Shown here: positions 43,074 through 51,218 of the stretch, piece by piece | How positions within the stretch are numbered: the first letter of the stretch is position 1 | Layout: each line of letters starts with the position of its first letter | Source of the DNA: Desulfuromusa sp. | Lineage (GTDB): Bacteria > Desulfobacterota > Desulfuromonadia > Desulfuromonadales > Geopsychrobacteraceae | DNA: 51,218 bases | Assembly: GCA_016744675.1 (NCBI GenBank) | Contig: JADGDX010000012.1 | Location: 1-51,218 of the forward strand | Direction of reading: 5' to 3' | The notes under the pieces: model-generated | The model's database searches: none | Seen by the model: the letters and a program-made list of their open reading frames with translations, nothing else | Told to the model about the DNA's origin: nothing | Made by a program: the position numbers and the translations under genes

Positions 43074-43793
43074 ATGAAACATCCCCGCCCATTTCGTCTT
43101 ATACAACTCATCCTCCTTATGGGAAGTGTTTTGTTATTCTGTTCCTGCGCGCCAGCACCGAGTCTGGCACCTTCAGGGGCACTAAAAACTCAGCTATTTG
43201 AGATCAAACAGCAACAGCAAGAACAAGCAAATCAAATGCAGGAACTGCAACTCCAACTGACTCAACTTCATCAGCAATTAATTGCTGAAAAAGTCATTTC
43301 GCAACGCCCTCAGGACTCTGCGAACAATCAAGTCCCGCAGCACACACCGGCGGAAACAGGAGTTCCCCTGCCAGTGATTCAGGAGCCATTTACTTTTAAA
43401 CAAGAAGTTGTCAACGTGGCAGCATCAGCATCATCGTACCTTGCTGCGTTCTCAAATTTAGCCGCTGGAGATCTATCCTCTGCAGAAGTCGGTTTTCAAA
43501 ATTTTCTTCGTGACTTCCCTGAGCATCAATATTCTCCAAATGCACGCTATTGGTTAGCAATGGCCCAGAAATCTCAAAATAAAAATGCCTTGGCCACCGC
43601 CAATTTTCAGCAAATTATTATGAATCCAAACACTCAGTCCAAAGCTCCCGCAGCGCTCGTTCAACTGGCGCAGATCTATCAACGGGAAGGGCTACAGGCA
43701 CAATCTGATAACGTCCTTGAACAGTTGCGCAACAACTACCCGGAGAGTCCGGAAGCGCAACAAATTTACCGGAGTAGCGAACCGACTCAATAA
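43074..43793 (+). CDS. CpoB/YbgF-like TPR lipoprotein
   Basis: Exported protein of 239 residues. A signal peptide ends in a lipobox-like LLFCSC (Cys near residue 24). A Gln-rich coiled coil follows (about residues 38-75), a linker, and then a C-terminal TPR region (YLAAFSNLAAGDLSSAEVGF through ALVQLAQIYQREG). This is the arrangement of CpoB/YbgF, the Tol-Pal-associated periplasmic factor, although CpoB itself is not lipidated. The ATG at 43074 is 12 nt from GGAG; a TTG just before it is an alternative. The LysM gene follows after 31 bp. Confidence 0.75.
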   Translation: MKHPRPFRLIQLILLMGSVLLFCSCAPAPSLAPSGALKTQLFEIKQQQQEQANQMQELQLQLTQLHQQLIAEKVISQRPQDSANNQVPQHTPAETGVPLPVIQEPFTFKQEVVNVAASASSYLAAFSNLAAGDLSSAEVGFQNFLRDFPEHQYSPNARYWLAMAQKSQNKNALATANFQQIIMNPNTQSKAPAALVQLAQIYQREGLQAQSDNVLEQLRNNYPESPEAQQIYRSSEPTQ

Positions 43794-43824
43794 ACGGTTT
43801 ACAGCTCTGTCTGAGAGGGAACTG

Positions 43825-44844
43825 ATGACACAAACACTCTTTCGTTGTTTATCGCTGCTGATTTTATTCTTGGTTATATCAGGGACAAGTCACGTCATTG
43901 CTGGTGAAGAGCAAATCTATACAATTAAAAAAGGAGATACTCTCTGGGACCTTTCAGAGAGATTTATGGATGACCCTTATTACTGGCCAAATGTCTGGGC
44001 AAAAAATCCCGAGATTGCTAACCCCCACCTGATCTTCCCAGGCCAGAAGGTGCGGATTCTCGATGGTCGCTTGGAAATCATCCCAGCCTATCCAGAAGCA
44101 AATCAACAGCCCGAAGAGACAGCTGATATAGAGTCCGCTCCAGCAGAGAAAGCTGAGCAGTCTTTTACTATCAAAGCAGTCGGCAGTGGTGAAGGATTCA
44201 TTCTCACTGATGAAATCCCTTTAGGTGTTCTTGTTGATTCTGTCGATAATCGTATTCTTTTGACTAAAGACGATATCGTTTTTGTCAAAATGAATAATAT
44301 CTCAGATGTGACTATTGGTGACACCTACGGATTGTTTGAGCGCGGAGAAACCATTAAACATCCGCATACAAAAGATGACATTGGGACAATGATGAACAAC
44401 CTCGGGTTTCTACAGGTCACCGAGATCAATGAGAGTACCGTTATTGCGAAGATTATTGGAGCATACCGTGAAATTTCTCGTGGCGCTGAGTTGTTTGAAT
44501 ACACTCCACAGAACAAAGAAATAACCTTGCGGCGTGGAACAACAGACAAAGAGGGCTATATCATCGCGGGCCGTGACAAAAAAGGGACACTATCAACAAA
44601 CGATATCTTTTTCTTAAACCTTGGTAGTGACGATGGGCTCACCAGTGGAAATCTTTTCTACCTGTCCCGGGTGCGGACTGTTTCTGATGAAGTCCTAAAG
44701 AAATCTGGTTCAATTGAATTGCCAGATGCTGTCCTTGGTGCAGCAATCGCCATCGAAACGAAAACAAAAACGACATCTGCAATTATTATTAAAAGTGTCG
44801 ATGCTGCTTTTATTGGGGATAAAGTTTCTGTTGTGACTCATTAA
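43825..44844 (+). CDS. Exported LysM-domain protein
   Basis: Protein of 339 residues starting at the ATG at 43825, which follows GAGAGGGA closely; a longer frame would overlap the upstream gene. A signal peptide covers residues 1-27 (ending SHVIAGEE). One LysM domain follows (IYTIKKGDTLWDLSERF to FPGQKVRIL, about 31-80), which binds peptidoglycan. The remaining roughly 220 residues form an unrecognised beta-rich region. It is probably cotranscribed with the lipoprotein gene and ends before a strong terminator, suggesting a cell-envelope unit. Confidence 0.85.
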   Translation: MTQTLFRCLSLLILFLVISGTSHVIAGEEQIYTIKKGDTLWDLSERFMDDPYYWPNVWAKNPEIANPHLIFPGQKVRILDGRLEIIPAYPEANQQPEETADIESAPAEKAEQSFTIKAVGSGEGFILTDEIPLGVLVDSVDNRILLTKDDIVFVKMNNISDVTIGDTYGLFERGETIKHPHTKDDIGTMMNNLGFLQVTEINESTVIAKIIGAYREISRGAELFEYTPQNKEITLRRGTTDKEGYIIAGRDKKGTLSTNDIFFLNLGSDDGLTSGNLFYLSRVRTVSDEVLKKSGSIELPDAVLGAAIAIETKTKTTSAIIIKSVDAAFIGDKVSVVTH

Positions 44845-44872
44845 TTCTTTAGATCAAAAAATAAATACTGAC

Positions 44873-44905
44873 AAAAAAGGATTGAAATTATTTCAATCCT
44901 TTTTT
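44873..44905 (+). terminator. Terminator after the LysM gene
   Basis: A perfect 15-bp stem (AAAAAAGGATTGAAA with its complement at 44891-44905) has a TTA loop and ends in six T. The A run on the left makes it potentially bidirectional. Confidence 0.92.
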
Positions 44906-44938
44906 GTTGGCTGAAGATCGTCATTGTGGAGGGGACAA

Positions 44939-46027
44939 ATGAACGTATCACAAAAATCTTTGCTCAGGTTGCACCTGACACCTGGCCTTGGCCGTATCGC
45001 TCTATTCAAACTCTTCAACTACTTTGGAAACTTTACTGCCCCACTGCAAGCATCTCCACAACATTGGAGGGAAGCCGGGCTGTCAGAAAAGATCTGCTCC
45101 AAAGTTCCTGCTGAAAAAGATCCAAAATTCCTACAGATTTTTCAGAAACTTGAATCATTAAACGTCAAACTGATTAGTTTTTGGGATGACGAGTACCCTC
45201 CCCTTCTACGCGAGATCCATGATCCTCCTGCCCTTCTATATTTACGCGGAAGGCTTCCTACTGAAGAGTGCTTTGCCATTGTTGGTTCACGGCGAGCAAC
45301 CAGCACAGGTCTGAACTTAACCAGACAGCTAGCAACAACCCTCGCTCAGTATAATATCTGTGTTGCTAGCGGGTTAGCTCGAGGCGTTGACAGTGCCGCA
45401 CACCGTGGGGTCCTTGATGCCGGAGGATCAACGATTGCTGTTCTGGGTTGCGGGATCGACCGGGTTTACCCTCCGGAGAACAGTCAATTGTTCCATGCAA
45501 TTGAGCAACAAAACGCCATAATCACAGAATATCCTCCTGAGACTCCTCCTCTTGCTGGGCATTTCCCAGGTCGAAATCGAATTATTAGCGGACTAAGCCG
45601 TGGAGTCCTCATTGTTGAAGCTGCTGAAAAAAGTGGCTCACTGATTACAGGAGACTTTGCATTGGAACAAGGTCGTGAACTATTTGCAATTCCAGGGGCG
45701 CCACAAAGCTCCAACAGCAAAGGGACCAACCGACTATTGAAAGAAGGGGCCTATCTCGTCACAGAAGCAGCCGATATTATAAACGTCCTCTGGCCGAACC
45801 AACCTTCAAAACAACAGCAAGAACATTGCACCAATCTGAGTGAAAAACTTTCTGATCCAGCATTAAAAGTCTTTCTCCTTCTAGGACATGAACCTCGGCA
45901 CAGTGACGAAATCGCCCGTGAATGCGGCTTGACTCCCATGGAGCTTTCCGCTATTTTACTCGACCTAGAACTCCGGGGTGGAGTACAAACACTTCCAGGA
46001 AACCAATATATTCGTGGTCAATTATAA
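44939..46027 (+). CDS. dprA: DNA-processing protein DprA
   Basis: Recombination mediator that binds incoming single-stranded DNA and loads RecA during natural transformation; 362 residues. The ATG at 44939 follows GGAGGGG by 4 nt. An N-terminal SAM-like region (LHLTPGLGRIALFKLF) precedes the Rossmann core with AIVGSRRATSTG, ASGLARGVDSAAHRG and EYPPETPPLAGHFPGRNRI. A C-terminal winged-helix domain (about residues 300-362) is present. Conservation of dprA does not by itself show competence. Confidence 0.95.
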   Translation: MNVSQKSLLRLHLTPGLGRIALFKLFNYFGNFTAPLQASPQHWREAGLSEKICSKVPAEKDPKFLQIFQKLESLNVKLISFWDDEYPPLLREIHDPPALLYLRGRLPTEECFAIVGSRRATSTGLNLTRQLATTLAQYNICVASGLARGVDSAAHRGVLDAGGSTIAVLGCGIDRVYPPENSQLFHAIEQQNAIITEYPPETPPLAGHFPGRNRIISGLSRGVLIVEAAEKSGSLITGDFALEQGRELFAIPGAPQSSNSKGTNRLLKEGAYLVTEAADIINVLWPNQPSKQQQEHCTNLSEKLSDPALKVFLLLGHEPRHSDEIARECGLTPMELSAILLDLELRGGVQTLPGNQYIRGQL

Positions 46028-46103
46028 AAATATGGTTTTCCGGCAATCGTGTTTCATGGTGTAAACATGCAACTAAGAGACTTAACCCTTAGAGGGAGGT
46101 TCC

Positions 46104-46583
46104 TTGCGTGAACGAGTTTTGGCGATTGTTAATTTGATCGCCCAATATGTTCTGGGAGCGGAAGATACCCAAATCAGCGAGCAAGAACTGATGACAGAAC
46201 TGATGTCTGTTGGTTTTGAAGCTGATGAGATTCACGATGCTTTCTCATGGATGGAAACGGTTGCACTTCAGCCACAAACTGAACCGACCATGGACACGCC
46301 ACTGATGGAGTTACCCACATATCGGGTCTTCAGTGTCCTGGAACAGCAGAAGCTCACGACTGAAGCAAGAGGATTTTTAACCAAAGTAAGAGCAATGGGT
46401 CTCCTTACAGATGAAGCACAAGAAGAAATAATTGATCGAGCACTGCGCTCTACAGAAGATTCCATCAATGAACAAGAGATAAAGTTAATAACAACTCTGA
46501 CCCTACTCTCTCGTTCTAGTAATCTTTGGCTCCGGGAAATAGACTGTTTCCTAGGAAATGACTGGAATAGAATTTACCACTAA
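46104..46583 (+). CDS. smg: Smg family protein (DUF494)
   Basis: Smg/DUF494 protein of 159 residues, all-helical, of unknown function. Diagnostic parts are the opening MRERVLAIVNLIAQYVL, LMSVGFEADEIHDAFSWME, and FRVLEQQKLTTEARGFL-like text in the middle (here YRVFSVLEQQKLTTEARGF). The start is a TTG placed 4-5 nt after a strong GGGAGG. Its position between dprA and topA is conserved across many proteobacteria. Confidence 0.92.
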   Translation: MRERVLAIVNLIAQYVLGAEDTQISEQELMTELMSVGFEADEIHDAFSWMETVALQPQTEPTMDTPLMELPTYRVFSVLEQQKLTTEARGFLTKVRAMGLLTDEAQEEIIDRALRSTEDSINEQEIKLITTLTLLSRSSNLWLREIDCFLGNDWNRIYH

Positions 46584-46595
46584 GAAAAACATTTT

Positions 46596-46621
46596 GGTTG
46601 TGCAGTTGACACAACCTTTTT
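46596..46621 (+). terminator. Terminator between smg and topA
   Basis: A 7-bp stem (GGTTGTG/CACAACC) with a 7-nt loop is followed by five T, 12 nt past the smg stop. Confidence 0.85.
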
Positions 46622-46670
46622 CATATCAGCCCATTCTGCATTTACAGAAAAGAGGCTCTAGGGGAAACAG

Positions 46671-49082
46671 ATGGCTCAATCACTAGTTATCGTCGAATCT
46701 CCGGCGAAGGCAAAAACCATCGAGAAATTTCTGGGTAAGGGCTATAAAGTCCTTGCTTCTTATGGCCACGTTCGTGCCTTGCCAAGCAAACAGGGATCGG
46801 TCGATACAGATAATAATTTTGCACCTAATTATCAAATTCTACCTGACAGTGCAAAACATATTTCTGTACTAAAAAAAGAAGTTGCTAAGAGTGATGAACT
46901 CATCCTCGCAACTGACCTCGACCGCGAGGGAGAGGCGATCGCATGGCACCTCCTTGAAGCCCTTGGCATTGATGAGTACGCCAATAAGCCCGTGGTTAAA
47001 AGGGTCACTTTCCACGAAATAACAGAAAAAGCTATCACCGAAGCCATAACTCAACCACGCTCTATTGCGCGTGACATGGTAGATGCACAACAAGCTCGTT
47101 CAATTCTGGACTATCTGGTTGGTTTCAACCTGTCACCATTCCTGTGGAAAAAAATTCGCTACGGTCTATCTGCAGGACGCGTTCAATCCGTTGCATTACG
47201 TCTGATTTGTGAACGCGAAGATGAAATCGATGCTTTCAAGCCACGTGAGTATTGGACGATCGATGCTCTTCTGGCGAATCTAGCAAAAAGCCAATTAAGT
47301 GCGAAACTCCATGCCTGTGATGGGAAGAAACTGACCAAGTTTACCATCAGCACTGAGAGCCAAGCAGAAGAGATTCTTGCTGAGTTAGCGCAAGTTCAGT
47401 TTCAGGTCGACTCCTTAGAGAAAAAAGAACGTAAACGCAACCCTGCACCACCTTTCACAACCAGTACTTTGCAGCAGGAAGCCAGTCGTAAACTAGGTTT
47501 CTCGGCTCGAAAAACAATGAGCGTTGCTCAAAAACTCTATGAAGGCATCAAGGTTGAGGATGGGACTCACGGCCTCATCACCTATATGCGAACCGATTCG
47601 GTTGCCCTTTCCGACGTAGCAACCAGTGAAGCACGGGAAGTCATTTGTCAACTCTATGATCAAAGTTATGCCTTGGACAAACCAAGAACCTTCAAGAATA
47701 AGAGTAAAAACGCTCAGGAGGCTCACGAAGCCGTTCGCCCAACATCGGTTGCCCGAACGCCTGCACAGTTGAAACAATTTTTGAACTCAGATCAGCACCG
47801 CCTCTATGAACTAATCTGGAAACGGACAGTTGCATCACAAATGACTCAGGCAATATTTGATGCGACACGAGTTGATATCTCAGCAGGGGAACGATATGTT
47901 TTCCGCGCAACGGGACAGACAATTCGCTTTCCAGGATTTATGGCACTCTACATCGAGGGGACAGACACCACTGATGATGAAAACAAAGAGGGCTTGCTCC
48001 CACCACTGAGTGAAGGAGAAAAGCTCAGCACCGAACAACTGACTCCGGAGCAGCATTTTACTCAACCGCCACCGCGCTTTACCGAAGCTAGTTTGGTAAA
48101 GATTCTCGAAGAATACGGTATTGGCAGACCATCAACCTATGCCAGCATCATGAACACTCTGGTCACCAGAAAATATGTTTATCTGGAAAAAAGAACTTTC
48201 CACCCCGAAGATACTGGGCGGGTTGTTACTAAACTTCTGACAGAACATTTCAGCCAATATGTCGATTATGACTTTACCGCTGCCCTAGAAGAAGAGTTAG
48301 ATGCTATCTCACGTGGTGAGGCAGAGTGGACTCCATTGCTTAAAAAGTTTTGGGACCCCTTCATTGCTCTATTGAGACGCAAAGATCAAGAGGTCAACAA
48401 AGCAGATATTACAACCGAAAAGACTGATAAAATCTGCCCTGAGTGCAGTAAAGAACTGGTCATAAAGCTTGGTCGCTCAGGTCGTTTTCTTGCGTGCTCC
48501 GGCTTTCCCGATTGCCGACATACGGAACCTTTAAATAGTGATGGGAAAGAAGTAGAAGAACCGGTCATATCGGAAGAAAAATGTGAAAAATGTGATTCTC
48601 CGATGCTTATCAAGACGGGTCGCTATGGAAAGTTTTTGGCTTGTAGTGGATATCCAAAATGTAAAAACATTCAGCCGCTAGAAAAACCGAAATCGCTCGG
48701 TATCACCTGTCCAGAATGTGGTGAAGGTGAAATGATGGAGAAGAAAAGCCGATATGGCAAGATCTTCTACTCATGCAACCGCTATCCACAATGTAAATAT
48801 GCCCTCTGGAATCCACCAAAAGAAGAGCCTTGTCCAAAATGTAGTTGGCCTTTAACAGAAATCAAAACCACCAAGCGTTGGGGGACGGTACAACGTTGTC
48901 CTCAGGAAAACTGTGATTGGGAAAATGTTTTGATTCCTCCGGAGAAAAAAACTCCGGCTAAGAAAGCTGTCGCAAAAAAGAAACCTGCGGCAAAGAAAAA
49001 AACTGCGGCAAAAAGTACTGCTAAAAAGGCGCCAGCGAAGAAACCGGCCGCCAAGAAAGCCGCTACGAAAAAAGACGCCTGA
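46671..49082 (+). CDS. topA: DNA topoisomerase I with lysine/alanine-rich tail
   Basis: Type IA topoisomerase relaxing negative supercoils; 803 residues. The Toprim domain starts at SLVIVESPAKAKTIEKFLG and includes ATDLDREGEAIAWHL. The catalytic tyrosine is Y305 in HGLITYMRTDS. Three C-terminal zinc-finger repeats begin with CPECSKELV, CEKCDSPML and CPECGEGEM, and a fourth Cys-containing module follows (CPKCSWPL...CPQENC). The last 45 residues are a Lys/Ala/Pro-rich, histone-H1-like tail (repeats of the AAKK/PAKK type) that probably adds DNA affinity. Confidence 0.97.
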   Translation: MAQSLVIVESPAKAKTIEKFLGKGYKVLASYGHVRALPSKQGSVDTDNNFAPNYQILPDSAKHISVLKKEVAKSDELILATDLDREGEAIAWHLLEALGIDEYANKPVVKRVTFHEITEKAITEAITQPRSIARDMVDAQQARSILDYLVGFNLSPFLWKKIRYGLSAGRVQSVALRLICEREDEIDAFKPREYWTIDALLANLAKSQLSAKLHACDGKKLTKFTISTESQAEEILAELAQVQFQVDSLEKKERKRNPAPPFTTSTLQQEASRKLGFSARKTMSVAQKLYEGIKVEDGTHGLITYMRTDSVALSDVATSEAREVICQLYDQSYALDKPRTFKNKSKNAQEAHEAVRPTSVARTPAQLKQFLNSDQHRLYELIWKRTVASQMTQAIFDATRVDISAGERYVFRATGQTIRFPGFMALYIEGTDTTDDENKEGLLPPLSEGEKLSTEQLTPEQHFTQPPPRFTEASLVKILEEYGIGRPSTYASIMNTLVTRKYVYLEKRTFHPEDTGRVVTKLLTEHFSQYVDYDFTAALEEELDAISRGEAEWTPLLKKFWDPFIALLRRKDQEVNKADITTEKTDKICPECSKELVIKLGRSGRFLACSGFPDCRHTEPLNSDGKEVEEPVISEEKCEKCDSPMLIKTGRYGKFLACSGYPKCKNIQPLEKPKSLGITCPECGEGEMMEKKSRYGKIFYSCNRYPQCKYALWNPPKEEPCPKCSWPLTEIKTTKRWGTVQRCPQENCDWENVLIPPEKKTPAKKAVAKKKPAAKKKTAAKSTAKKAPAKKPAAKKAATKKDA

Positions 49083-49106
49083 AGATAACCAACATAATGT
49101 ACAATC

Positions 49107-49140
49107 AACCGGTCGAGCCTCTAGGTTCGACCGGTTTTGT
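49107..49140 (+). terminator. Probable terminator after topA
   Basis: A 14-bp stem (49107-49120 with 49123-49136) with one G-T wobble is built on AACCGGTCGA and is followed by a short T-rich tail. The loop is only 2 nt as drawn, so the top pairs are likely open. Confidence 0.7.
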
Positions 49141-49248
49141 ATTTCCTAAACTTTTTTTCACGACAGCGACTAAAAGAACCACTAAGAAAATAAGATCTTC
49201 TTTAAAAACTCCACACCACGGTGGATCAATCAACAGGACAATGGAAAA

Positions 49249-50574
49249 ATGGATATTGTAATTATCGGCGCCGGTCTGGCCGGATGTGAAGCTGCTTGGC
49301 AAGCTGCAAAAGAGGGCTGTCAGGTTAAATTGTACGAAATGAAACCCCGACAATTTTCCCCTGCGCATCAGGATGAAGGGTTAGCTGAACTGGTCTGTTC
49401 AAACAGTTTACGTGGGGCCGGAATGAACAATGCCGTTGGTTGCCTTAAAGAGGAACTGCGCCGTTCAGGATCTCTATTTATCGAAGCGGCAGATGCAACT
49501 GCGGTTCCTGCCGGTGGTGCTCTGGCCGTTGATCGGGATGAATTTTCCAACTACATCAGTACTAAAATTGCTGCAGAGACAAATATCGAACTGATCCGAG
49601 AAGAAGTCACCACGTTGCCAACAGAAGGAGCAACCATTCTTGCGACGGGACCACTGACCTCAGAAGCACTGTCTGCGGATTTAACAAAACTAACCGGGAC
49701 AGACCATCTCTATTTTTATGACGCCATTGCACCGATTGTTGAGGTTGATTCCATTGATTTTAATATTGCTTGGCGTGCATCTCGCTACGATAAAGGGGGA
49801 GATGACTACATCAACTGTCCGCTCAATGAAGAACAATACTATCATTTTGTCCAAGAGCTGGTAGATGCAGACAAAGTTTCTGGTCGAGATTTTGAAAAAC
49901 TGATCCACTTTGAAGGCTGTATGCCTATTGAAGAGATGGCCAGTCGTGGCGCTCAAACTCTCTCATTCGGGCCGATGAAACCGGTTGGGCTCCCAGATCC
50001 GAAGAGCGGGAAAATCCCCTACGCGGTGTTGCAGTTACGTCAAGACAATCGCCATGCTTCACTGTTTAATCTTGTTGGATTTCAGACCCGCCTCACCTAT
50101 CCCGAACAAAAAAGGATTTTCCGAACAATCCCTGGTCTTGAACAAGTGCGCTTCGCCCGCCTTGGAAGCATGCATCGCAATACGTTCATCAATGCACCAG
50201 CATGCTTGACCCAATCGCTTCAATTTAAACAAGCCAAACACATCTATGCTGCCGGCCAGCTCAGTGGCGTAGAAGGCTATGTTGAATCGGCTGCATGTGG
50301 GCTTCTTGCGGGGCTATTTGCCGCCTATCAGCTTCGTGGTGAAGACGCCCCACTTCCACCCCAAGAAACGGCTTTGGGATCACTGCTTAGTCATCTATCC
50401 ACGGCAGAAGAAAGTAATTTCCAACCGATGAACATCAATTATGGCCTTTTCCCACCTCTTGAACTCAAACGCAAGATGAAACGTGCTGATCGCCGATTGG
50501 CCATGGCCGAACGCGCACTCACTGTTCTGCCGCAGTGGCGGGAAGCTATTTCCAGCAACCGAGGAGAGGGATAA
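49249..50574 (+). CDS. trmFO: tRNA uracil-54 C5-methyltransferase TrmFO
   Basis: Folate- and FAD-dependent enzyme making ribothymidine at tRNA position 54; 441 residues. The FAD-binding loop is [12 protein letters not shown] at residues 5-16. The catalytic cysteines of the family correspond to C50 (LVCSNSLRG) and C224 ([11 protein letters not shown]). The MKPVGLPDP and [15 protein letters not shown] segments are typical. Its stop overlaps the maf ATG by one base. Use of TrmFO instead of SAM-dependent TrmA is common in Firmicutes and Deltaproteobacteria-type lineages. Confidence 0.96.
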   Translation: MDIVIIGAGLAGCEAAWQAAKEGCQVKLYEMKPRQFSPAHQDEGLAELVCSNSLRGAGMNNAVGCLKEELRRSGSLFIEAADATAVPAGGALAVDRDEFSNYISTKIAAETNIELIREEVTTLPTEGATILATGPLTSEALSADLTKLTGTDHLYFYDAIAPIVEVDSIDFNIAWRASRYDKGGDDYINCPLNEEQYYHFVQELVDADKVSGRDFEKLIHFEGCMPIEEMASRGAQTLSFGPMKPVGLPDPKSGKIPYAVLQLRQDNRHASLFNLVGFQTRLTYPEQKRIFRTIPGLEQVRFARLGSMHRNTFINAPACLTQSLQFKQAKHIYAAGQLSGVEGYVESAACGLLAGLFAAYQLRGEDAPLPPQETALGSLLSHLSTAEESNFQPMNINYGLFPPLELKRKMKRADRRLAMAERALTVLPQWREAISSNRGEG

Positions 50575-51161
50575 TGGAAGAACAACTTGTCCTCGCATCG
50601 GCATCACCCCGTCGGCGTGAATTATTACAGCAGATCGGTCTTAAATTTCAGGTTATTCCCAGCCGGGCAGAAGAGCACATCCTTGATGAGGAAAGCCCTG
50701 AAGAACATGTGGTTCGCTTAAGTCTAGACAAAGCAAATGAGGTCGCAAATCGAGATTCCATTTCGGGTCGTTGGTTTATCGGCAGTGATACGATCGTCGT
50801 GTGTGATGACATGATTTTAGGAAAACCACGCAATGAAGTTCACGCTAAGGACATGCTGATGCAGCTCTCAGGAAGAGAGCACCGAGTTCTTTCAGGATAC
50901 GCCGTCATCGATCGTCAAACCAATGAACAGCGCACCGAAGCAGTCAGCACGCGGGTCTGGTTTCGTCAATTGACAGAGGATGAAATCACAGGCTACATTG
51001 CCACTGGTGAGCCCTTTGATAAAGCAGGAGCTTATGCGATCCAAGGGCTAGGGGTCTGCTTCGTTGCCAGGATTGAAGGAAGCTATACCAACGTTGTTGG
51101 CCTCCCCTTATGCAAGCTCACACTGGCACTAAAAAGCTTGGGAGTACCACTGCTGATATAA
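50574..51161 (+). CDS. maf: Maf-family nucleotide pyrophosphatase
   Basis: Nucleoside triphosphate pyrophosphatase of the Maf/Ham1-like family, 195 residues. The ATG at 50574 overlaps the trmFO stop (TAATG) and follows GAGGAGAGGG; a longer frame runs into trmFO and is not used. LVLASASPRRRELLQQIG is the family signature, followed by SRAEE, FIGSDTIVV and KAGAYAIQG. Maf proteins remove dTTP/UTP or modified pyrimidine nucleotides. The downstream yggS start is 19 bp away. Confidence 0.95.
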   Translation: MEEQLVLASASPRRRELLQQIGLKFQVIPSRAEEHILDEESPEEHVVRLSLDKANEVANRDSISGRWFIGSDTIVVCDDMILGKPRNEVHAKDMLMQLSGREHRVLSGYAVIDRQTNEQRTEAVSTRVWFRQLTEDEITGYIATGEPFDKAGAYAIQGLGVCFVARIEGSYTNVVGLPLCKLTLALKSLGVPLLI

Positions 51162-51180
51162 ATTTAACGAGGAAAAGCGG

Positions 51181-51218
51181 ATGAACGATATTGTCACCAA
51201 CCTTGGACAGATCCATAC
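51181..51218 (+). CDS. yggS: Start of a YggS/PLPBP-family protein, cut by window edge
   Basis: Only 12 codons are visible (MNDIVTNLGQIH), preceded by GAGGA 9 nt upstream. The N-terminus and the position after maf fit YggS/PROSC, the PLP-binding homeostasis protein. The assignment rests on this short stretch and synteny. Confidence 0.5.
   Translation, partial: MNDIVTNLGQIH

Noticed and set aside
1-51218. tRNA genes, CRISPR arrays, insertion sequences and prophage remnants
   Set aside because: No cloverleaf-like GGTTCGAATCC pattern, no regularly spaced repeats and no transposase-like proteins were seen. XerC is the chromosomal housekeeping type, not an integrase beside an attachment site.

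Overview
The window reads as chromosomal DNA of a Gram-negative bacterium with moderate GC. It carries lpxC, an MSHA-type secretin operon and outer-membrane lipoproteins. The yebC-ruvC-ruvA-ruvB run, the dprA-smg-topA-trmFO-maf-yggS run, a phasin-like/UbiB pair, a DUF362-ferredoxin protein and a typical 2-Cys peroxiredoxin together suggest an anaerobic or microaerobic member of the Desulfuromonadia (Geobacter/Desulfuromonas/Pelobacter relatives). That placement is inferred from gene content and synteny, not from a search. Coding density is high. The longest gaps without a gene are about 260 bp (24108-24368) and 250 bp (25930-26179). I found no tRNA, rRNA, CRISPR array, insertion sequence or prophage.

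Layout. 1-8279 (minus): a tightly coupled MSHA-type IV pilus operon in the order mshI, a PilN-like gene, mshJ, mshK, mshL, mshM, mshN, mshE, running off the left edge. Its motor ATPase carries a textbook 24-5-24 MshEN c-di-GMP-binding motif, and its first gene appears to start at CTG. 8442-10036 (minus): peroxiredoxin and XerC. 10191-12809 (plus): a membrane-anchored alpha/beta hydrolase, a DUF362/2x[4Fe-4S] protein and a YcxB-like membrane protein. 12890-14369 (minus): a NifU-type Fe-S scaffold and a MidA-like methyltransferase. 14554-20850 (plus): a cytidylate-kinase-like/BON fusion, YebC, RuvCAB and an unrecognised 769-residue protein. 20977-24587 (plus): phasin-like coiled-coil protein, UbiB, LpxC and a small protein. 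24691-28699: a signalling patch with an HDOD protein, a three-PAS diguanylate cyclase and a periplasmic binding protein. 28811-34030 (minus): glycogen phosphorylase and DNA polymerase I. 34235-37965 (plus): Lon, a 75-residue protein and TrpS. 38049-42122: small DUF4177- and DUF2835-type proteins, a Ste24-like protease, a 55-residue protein, YceH and a U32 protein. 42252-51218 (plus): a methyltransferase, a CpoB-like lipoprotein, a LysM protein, DprA, Smg, TopA, TrmFO, Maf and the start of YggS.

Functional themes. DNA maintenance is strongly represented (XerC, RuvCAB, PolA, DprA, TopA, Lon). A c-di-GMP axis is plausible, because a diguanylate cyclase with an intact I-site is encoded in the same window as a pilus ATPase with an apparent c-di-GMP receptor domain. 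Most of the window is housekeeping. The least explained pieces are the 769-residue protein after ruvB, the kinase-BON fusion and several very small genes. Several genes start at GTG or TTG, and for many genes the longest reading frame overextends the likely N-terminus, so starts here were chosen from Shine-Dalgarno spacing and family N-termini.
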